Under the pieces are notes generated by a model. That model made no database searches. It was not told the DNA's origin and worked only from the letters and a program-made list of their open reading frames with translations. Below, one piece after another: positions 60,401 to 64,000 of a stretch of 64,000 nucleotides of DNA. Every line of letters begins with the position of its first letter. Positions within the stretch are counted from its first letter, which is position 1. Origin of the DNA: JAFECT01 sp964432415 (lineage in GTDB: Bacteria > Pseudomonadota > Alphaproteobacteria > Caulobacterales > Caulobacteraceae); assembly GCA_964432415.1 (NCBI GenBank), contig CAYSNW010000018.1:1-64000 (forward strand), in the 5' to 3' direction. Both the position numbers and the translations under genes were made by a program.

Positions 60401-63400
60401 GGCCAGGGCGCCGTTGCTGGAGACGTGCACCTTGCCCGGGTTCATGCCGCTGGCGGTGTCGCCGCCGGCCCGTACCGAAACGATGGGCTGCGGCAGGGCG
60501 GGGGGACCGCCGGGGATCGGCACGCCGGGAAGGCCGATGATGCCGTCGAAGTCGAAGGCCAGGTGGCCGCCGCCGCCGTTGATGCTCTGGGCGGTGATCG
60601 CGGTGGAGCCCTTGCCCAGCACGGTGATGGCGCCGGTCTGGTTGACCGTGACGTCGCCGCCCGTGCCGCCCGTGCCGCCGCCGAGGCCGCCGATCAGGGC
60701 CGACAGGGCGTTGGACAGGATCAGGCTGGGCGCGTTGGCGGTCAGGCTGAAGCCCATCTGGGAATTGCCGCCGCCGCCGCCGATGGATTGGGCCACGATG
60801 CCGTCGGCGCTGTCGCCCCGGGTCACGATGGTCCCGGTGTTGGTCACCGTGACCTGGCCGCCGTCCCCGCCGGAGCCGCCGGTGCCGCCGATGGTCACCA
60901 GGTAGCTGCTGGTCAGGCTCTGCACGGTTCCGATGTTGGCGCTGGCGGCGATGGCCATGCCGCCGTTGCCGCCGCCGCCGCCGATGGACTGGGCCACGAT
61001 GCCCGTCGCGCCCTTGCCGGTGGTGTCGATCAGGCCGTCGTTGACCACGGTGACCTTGCCGCCGGTGTTGCCCACGCCGCCGCGGCCGCCGATGCTGAGC
61101 GCGAAGCTGGAGCTGTCCTTGCCGGTGACCATGGCGTTGAGCGAGATCACCGAGGAGCCGTCGCCGCCACCCCCGCCGATGGACTGGGCGACGATGCCGT
61201 AGGCGCCTTCGCCCTTGGTGACGATGTCGCCGGAATTGAGCACGCCGCCCGCGACCGGGTGGTTGGTGACCGAGACCTCGCCGCCGACGCCGCCCTGGCC
61301 GCCGAGGCCGCCGAAGTTGAAGCGGAAGGCGTGGGTGGTGTTGCTGGCGCCCGGGGTGCCGACCGACAGGTCGAGCAGCAGGCCGGCGTCGCCGCCGCCG
61401 CCGCCGATGCTGATGGCCGCCACACCGGTGGCGTTGCGGCCTTCGGTGAAGATCAGGCCCTGGTTGACCACCACGACCTTGCCGCCCGCGCCGCCCGTTC
61501 CGCCGGAGCCGCCGACGTTGACGTCGAAGCTGTCGCTGGCGCGGGGGCCCTGGATGTGGGCGTCCACCGTGGCGCCGCCGATGCCGCCGCCGCCGCCCAC
61601 CGACTGGGCGTAGATGCCGTGGGATTTGTACTGCAGCGTGTGGATGACGCCGGTGTTGGTGACGTCGACCTCGCCGCCGATGGCGCCCGTGCCGCCGGAG
61701 CCGCCCACGGCGACCGAGCCGGTCCGCGCCGTGTTTGAACTGGCCAGGATCAGGCCGGGAATGGTGACGCCCGAGAGCACGGCGTTGTAGGCAAGGCCGC
61801 CGAGACCGCCGCCTCCGCCGATCGACTGGGCGAGAATGCCTTCCGACAAGGTGCCATCGGTCTCAATGTTGCCGGAGTTGTTGACGGTGACCTTGCCCGA
61901 GGTCGCCCCCGTGCCGCCGGCGCCGCCGACCGCCACCCCGGCCGCGGCCGTCGCGTTGAAGAAGAAGTTGCCGGCCATGCCGCCGGCGCCGCCGCCGCCG
62001 CCCACCGACTGGGCCCAGATGCCACGGGAATCGGAGCCGTGGGTGATGACGCCCGCGCTGGAGGTCACGGTCACGTCGCCGCCGGTGGCGCCGGTTCCGC
62101 CCTCGATGCCGATCGCGAGGCTGGCCTGGTTGGACTGGGCCGTCGCGCCGGTGCCGACCGTCTGGCTGACCCCGATCGAGGTGGCGCTGCTCTTGCCGCC
62201 GCCGCCGCCCACCGACTGGGCGAAGATGCCGTGGGAGTCCTCGGCCTGGGTCGAGATGGCCCCGGACACGGTCACATCGACCGTACCGGCGGCGCCGCCG
62301 GTCCCGCCCTTGCGGCCGATCGAGATCGCCAGCTGATTCTTGGCGCCAAGACCGACCGCCAGGCTCATCTGGGTGTTGCCGCCGCCGCCGCCCAGCGACT
62401 GCACGTCGATGCCGTCCGAGAAACGGCCGTTGGTCAGGATCGTGCCGACTTGGTTGACCGTGACGTTGCCGCCCGACCCGCCGGCGCCGACCGCGCCGCC
62501 CACCGCCATGGCCACGGAAGTGGAGTCGACAATGATCCCCGCGCCGATGTTGAAGCTGGCGTCGCCGCCGCCGCCGCCCACCGACTGGGCCAGCATGCCG
62601 GTGCTGTTCTTGCCCTCGGTGACGATGTCGCCGGCGTGGCGCACATTCACCGTTGAGCCGCTGCCGGCGCCGGCGCCGTCACCGCCGACCGAGATCAGGG
62701 CCGCGTAGCCGTCCGTCGCCTTGACCGAAAGCGCCGTGGTGAAATTCATGCCCGCCACGCCGCCGCCGCCGCCGAGCGACTGGGCGATCAGGCCCTTGGA
62801 CCCGTCCCCGAAGGTGCGGATCAGGCCCGGGGTGGCGGTTTCCACGCCGCCGACGGTCTTGTAGCCGCGAACCACGGTGACCGTGCCGGCATTGCCGCCG
62901 GAGCCGCCCGAACCGCCGACGCCGATGGCCATGGGCTGGCCCAGGGGCGCGATGGCGCCGGTGACGCTCAGGCCGCCGACCCCGCCGCCGCCGCCCAGCG
63001 ACTGCACCATGATCCCGGCGCCGCCGCCGTCGTAGAAATAGGCCTCCAGCGGATCGCCGCCCGGAGGCGGAGGCGTGGTCTTGTTGACCGCGTTGAGGAA
63101 GATGTTGCCGTTGCTGGTGAGCGAGACGTTGCCCGCATCGGCGCCCGTGCCGCCGTGACCGCCGACGCCGACCGCGACGGAGACGCCGTCGGTCTTGCCG
63201 CCGGCCTTGGCCGCGGTGACGTCGGCCGCGACGTTGAGCCCGCCCGAGCCGCCGCCGCCGGCGACGCTCTGCACCAGGACGCCGACCGCGTCGTGGCCGA
63301 GCACCTGCACCTGGCCGTTCTGGACGGCAGTGACGTCGCCGCTCTTGTTGCCCGCGCCGCCGAAGCCGCCCAGGCCGAAGACGATGCTGGGCTCCTTCGA

Positions 63401-64000
63401 CTGGGTGTCGGCCAGGATGCCGCCGGAGACGTTGATGCCGCCCGCGCCGCCACCGCCGCCCACGCTCTGGGCCAGGAAGCCCCGGGCCCGAAGGCCGTTG
63501 GCGAACAAATCCGCGTCCACGTTGGCGACCACGGTCGTGGCCGTGCCGCCCGAACCGCCGAAGCCGCCGATACCGGCGGTCAGCTGGCCGTCCATGCTGA
63601 TGGTGCCGGAGACGTTGATGCCGCCGAGACCGCCGCCACCGCCCAGCGACTGGGCCGCCACGGCGAAGCGGTCGTCGCCCAACGCCTTGACCTGGACCCG
63701 CGCCGAGGTCGGGCTGTCGACCGTCAGATTAACCGTGCCGGCGTTGCCGCCCGAGCCGCCGAAACCGCCGATGCCGATGGAGGCCGCCCGCGCGGCGGTG
63801 CCGCCCGGCGCATTGATGGCGATGTCGCCGGTGACGTTGAGCCCGCCGACGCCGCCCGCGCCGCCCACGCTCTGGGCCACCACGCCGTTGGAGCCGTCCG
63901 CCCAGTAGCGTCCGTCCGCCTTGGTCGAATCGGTGACGTAGGAACTGCCGGCGCCCAGCGCCAGCACATTGCCGGTGACGTGGGCGGTGACCGCCCCGCC
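57443..64000 (-). CDS. Giant autotransporter with Gly-rich repeats and C-terminal beta-barrel; N-terminus beyond window
   Basis: Partial gene. The frame is open from the right edge to the TAG stop at 57443-57445, about 2,185 residues; the start lies outside. The passenger consists of 40-70-residue repeats. Each carries a variant of xxAQSxGGGGGxGG, and I count 24 copies between about 63,900 and 59,270. They are interleaved with GGxGGxGG, VTVxNxGxIxTxGxxS strands, i.e. a beta-helix. A non-repetitive linker (about 59,250-58,500) precedes the autotransporter barrel (about 58,200-57,446), which ends GGFDLKVKF with the terminal Phe signal. VTDSTKADGRYW near the visible start looks like passenger, not signal peptide. 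It is probably a surface adhesin or aggregation factor. It is unrelated in repeat motif to the left-edge giant. Confidence 0.93.
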   Translation of the reverse strand, partial: GGAVTAHVTGNVLALGAGSSYVTDSTKADGRYWADGSNGVVAQSVGGAGGVGGLNVTGDIAINAPGGTAARAASIGIGGFGGSGGNAGTVNLTVDSPTSARVQVKALGDDRFAVAAQSLGGGGGLGGINVSGTISMDGQLTAGIGGFGGSGGTATTVVANVDADLFANGLRARGFLAQSVGGGGGAGGINVSGGILADTQSKEPSIVFGLGGFGGAGNKSGDVTAVQNGQVQVLGHDAVGVLVQSVAGGGGSGGLNVAADVTAAKAGGKTDGVSVAVGVGGHGGTGADAGNVSLTSNGNIFLNAVNKTTPPPPGGDPLEAYFYDGGGAGIMVQSLGGGGGVGGLSVTGAIAPLGQPMAIGVGGSGGSGGNAGTVTVVRGYKTVGGVETATPGLIRTFGDGSKGLIAQSLGGGGGVAGMNFTTALSVKATDGYAALISVGGDGAGAGSGSTVNVRHAGDIVTEGKNSTGMLAQSVGGGGGDASFNIGAGIIVDSTSVAMAVGGAVGAGGSGGNVTVNQVGTILTNGRFSDGIDVQSLGGGGGNTQMSLAVGLGAKNQLAISIGRKGGTGGAAGTVDVTVSGAISTQAEDSHGIFAQSVGGGGGKSSATSIGVSQTVGTGATAQSNQASLAIGIEGGTGATGGDVTVTSSAGVITHGSDSRGIWAQSVGGGGGAGGMAGNFFFNATAAAGVAVGGAGGTGATSGKVTVNNSGNIETDGTLSEGILAQSIGGGGGLGGLAYNAVLSGVTIPGLILASSNTARTGSVAVGGSGGTGAIGGEVDVTNTGVIHTLQYKSHGIYAQSVGGGGGIGGATVDAHIQGPRASDSFDVNVGGSGGTGGAGGKVVVVNQGLIFTEGRNATGVAAISIGGGGGDAGLLLDLSVGTPGASNTTHAFRFNFGGLGGQGGVGGEVSVTNHPVAGGVLNSGDIVTKGEGAYGIVAQSIGGGGGDGSSVISLNAMVTGKDSSSFALSIGGRGGVGNTGGKVTVVNDGLIDTTGKGATGIVAQSIGGGGGNGGMAIAASANIGTVQSLTSSYLVTIGGTGGSGGDGGQVTVTNTGTIVTRGDSADGIVAQSIGGGGGNSQMGFSLTANAPSLILSNALSALIGGLGGGTGGTGGDVTVNQTGAITVLGKGSTAITAQSINGGGGHLAFDFDGIIGLPGVPIPGGPPALPQPIVSVRAGGDTASGMNPGKVHVSSNGALASAGDNGVGNFQQAVGGGGGLVSVNATIATQFDDPLLHAVPIKFDMQLGGSNGTNNGGATITSTQTGTVLTTGANAPGVLIQSVGGGGGRGVLDVKVPVGGLVGANTLTLGGSNGLNEKGAAVSYVQAGAVMTTGKGSAGAVLQSIGGGGGQISANWHGAGLGTLDLEPGVLTPQVVPGVNVVLTLGATGGAGLDGANVNSTFSGLQSTGDHAPALIAQSIGGGGGLSLLSGVGTLNVTMGGTAGAQGSGGAVSLTNVGQVFTSGLGSHGLFLQSVGGGGGAVFDDASTTLMTLRNGNVGDGGALDLHQTGDVVVSGIGSYGVVAQSVGGGGGWVDGVFAGTAGGSGHGGGINLSLSGMVLATNTGSTGVFAQSLGSLGAGNISLSGNGAIRGGSGSGVGVSLDGGATNTITSSGSISAVSGFAINATGGNDTVNNNGLVVGDVDLGLGRNAFNNNLGSTFIAYHTIDLRDDAGPATFTNRGDFVMGLSAPKTPIDLLHSAVFGNLDASGDPRTNLLFGSRVINTVALDGSYVQTTDGHLTFDVAFGPYASDRVNVTGDATVAGKGNITLTWLQDNHPVLLFATGGDGFDNGLNIHDTLAIDYGIRADTNGVFLTLDTNFGQPFLNKNGRALGGHLDSAVDVGGSSGIGRLLALLGNLDVGDEALYKAIFTEISPEPYVAPYHLQLATAESFGNDIFSCAPAMATLLENGCVWSRYQLSDSTMDPSSENFGVQHQSSGIRAGFQRPGDGPWSLAGDFGYESIGDLSVDGGRARSKGDGLSVGLGLQRRTPDGLTLGYSVSGGWSWLSTQRRVNVFAPLVGDANVQTGYAQVRFDSSRLFRQGRIFAKPSLGATVTALHLASFHERGLEGLGVASDGTTKLIGAVQPDLTLGYVFSDSTEHKASFTITGGARFSTVDRLEAPFRLEGAGPGANPAWISTPYDASTWHVSAGLNIAGSGPVSLSLGYTGEWGRTGESHRGGFDLKVKF

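Noticed and set aside
57434..61738. A 1,434-codon plus-strand open frame
   Set aside because: Antisense to the autotransporter, whose frame carries a recognisable passenger and barrel with terminal Phe. The plus translation is Gly/Ala/Asp/Arg filler.
59270..63900. Periodic CCGCCGCCGCC clusters resembling a DNA satellite
   Set aside because: They are the codons for the Gly5 motif in the autotransporter passenger; the spacing follows protein repeats.

Overview
The window is GC-rich and densely packed with genes. Many starts are GTG or TTG, and genes often overlap by 1-4 bases. The content (a short outer-membrane polysaccharide exporter, a BBP2-type barrel, a 36-proline OmpA protein and giant autotransporters) suggests an alphaproteobacterium, most likely Caulobacterales (Caulobacter/Phenylobacterium-like). 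The taxonomic call is inference from gene content. I saw no rRNA, tRNA, CRISPR array or insertion sequence. No gap between genes exceeds about 300 bases.

Layout. (1) 1-6900, minus: the N-terminal 2,300 codons of a giant beta-helical repeat surface protein that runs off the left edge. (2) 7118-9420, plus: a GH1-like glycoside hydrolase coupled to an aldose-1-epimerase-like protein. (3) 9434-12445, minus: a short OPX polysaccharide exporter, a metallophosphoesterase and a SleB-type cell-wall hydrolase. (4) 12598-18948, plus: two unrecognised exported or membrane proteins, a BBP2-type outer-membrane barrel, a Wzc-like tyrosine autokinase and an O-antigen-ligase-family polymerase. (5) 18945-30531: mainly a minus-strand sugar-precursor and assembly block. 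It contains tviB, a small membrane protein, an FkbM methyltransferase (plus), wecB, a GT4, a heparinase II/III-like protein, a bi-domain oxidoreductase, a methyltransferase and an asparagine-synthase-like amidotransferase. (6) 30758-39303, plus: a second, head-to-head asparagine synthase, then GT2, GT4, methyltransferase, GT4, CgeB-like GT and a Wzy-type polymerase, almost all overlapping. (7) 39317-45067: a methyltransferase, an acyltransferase, a GT4, a Wzx flippase and a WecA/MraY-family initiating transferase. (8) 45353-50683, plus: the complete branched-chain 2-oxoacid dehydrogenase operon (E1alpha, E1beta, E2, E3). (9) 50687-53419, minus: a patatin-like protein, a lone AsnC ligand-binding domain and a polyproline OmpA protein. 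(10) 53603-57334, minus: a TetR-HlyD-ABC efflux operon with a clear TetR operator. (11) 57443 to the right edge, minus: the C-terminal 2,186 codons of a second giant autotransporter, with its beta-barrel.

Regions 3-7 read as one Wzx/Wzy-dependent exopolysaccharide locus. A WecA-family enzyme would start the repeat unit on the lipid carrier. GT2/GT4/CgeB transferases would extend it. Methyltransferases, an acyltransferase and amidotransferase-like enzymes would decorate it. Wzx would flip it, a Wzy-type protein would polymerise it, and the Wzc-like kinase, OPX and outer-membrane barrel would export it. TviB (UDP-HexNAc to UDP-HexNAcA), WecB (UDP-GlcNAc to UDP-ManNAc) and two AsnB paralogues together suggest a glycan containing amidated N-acetyl-hexosaminuronic acid; this is inference. 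With giant repeat proteins at both ends, the window is largely a cell-surface island.
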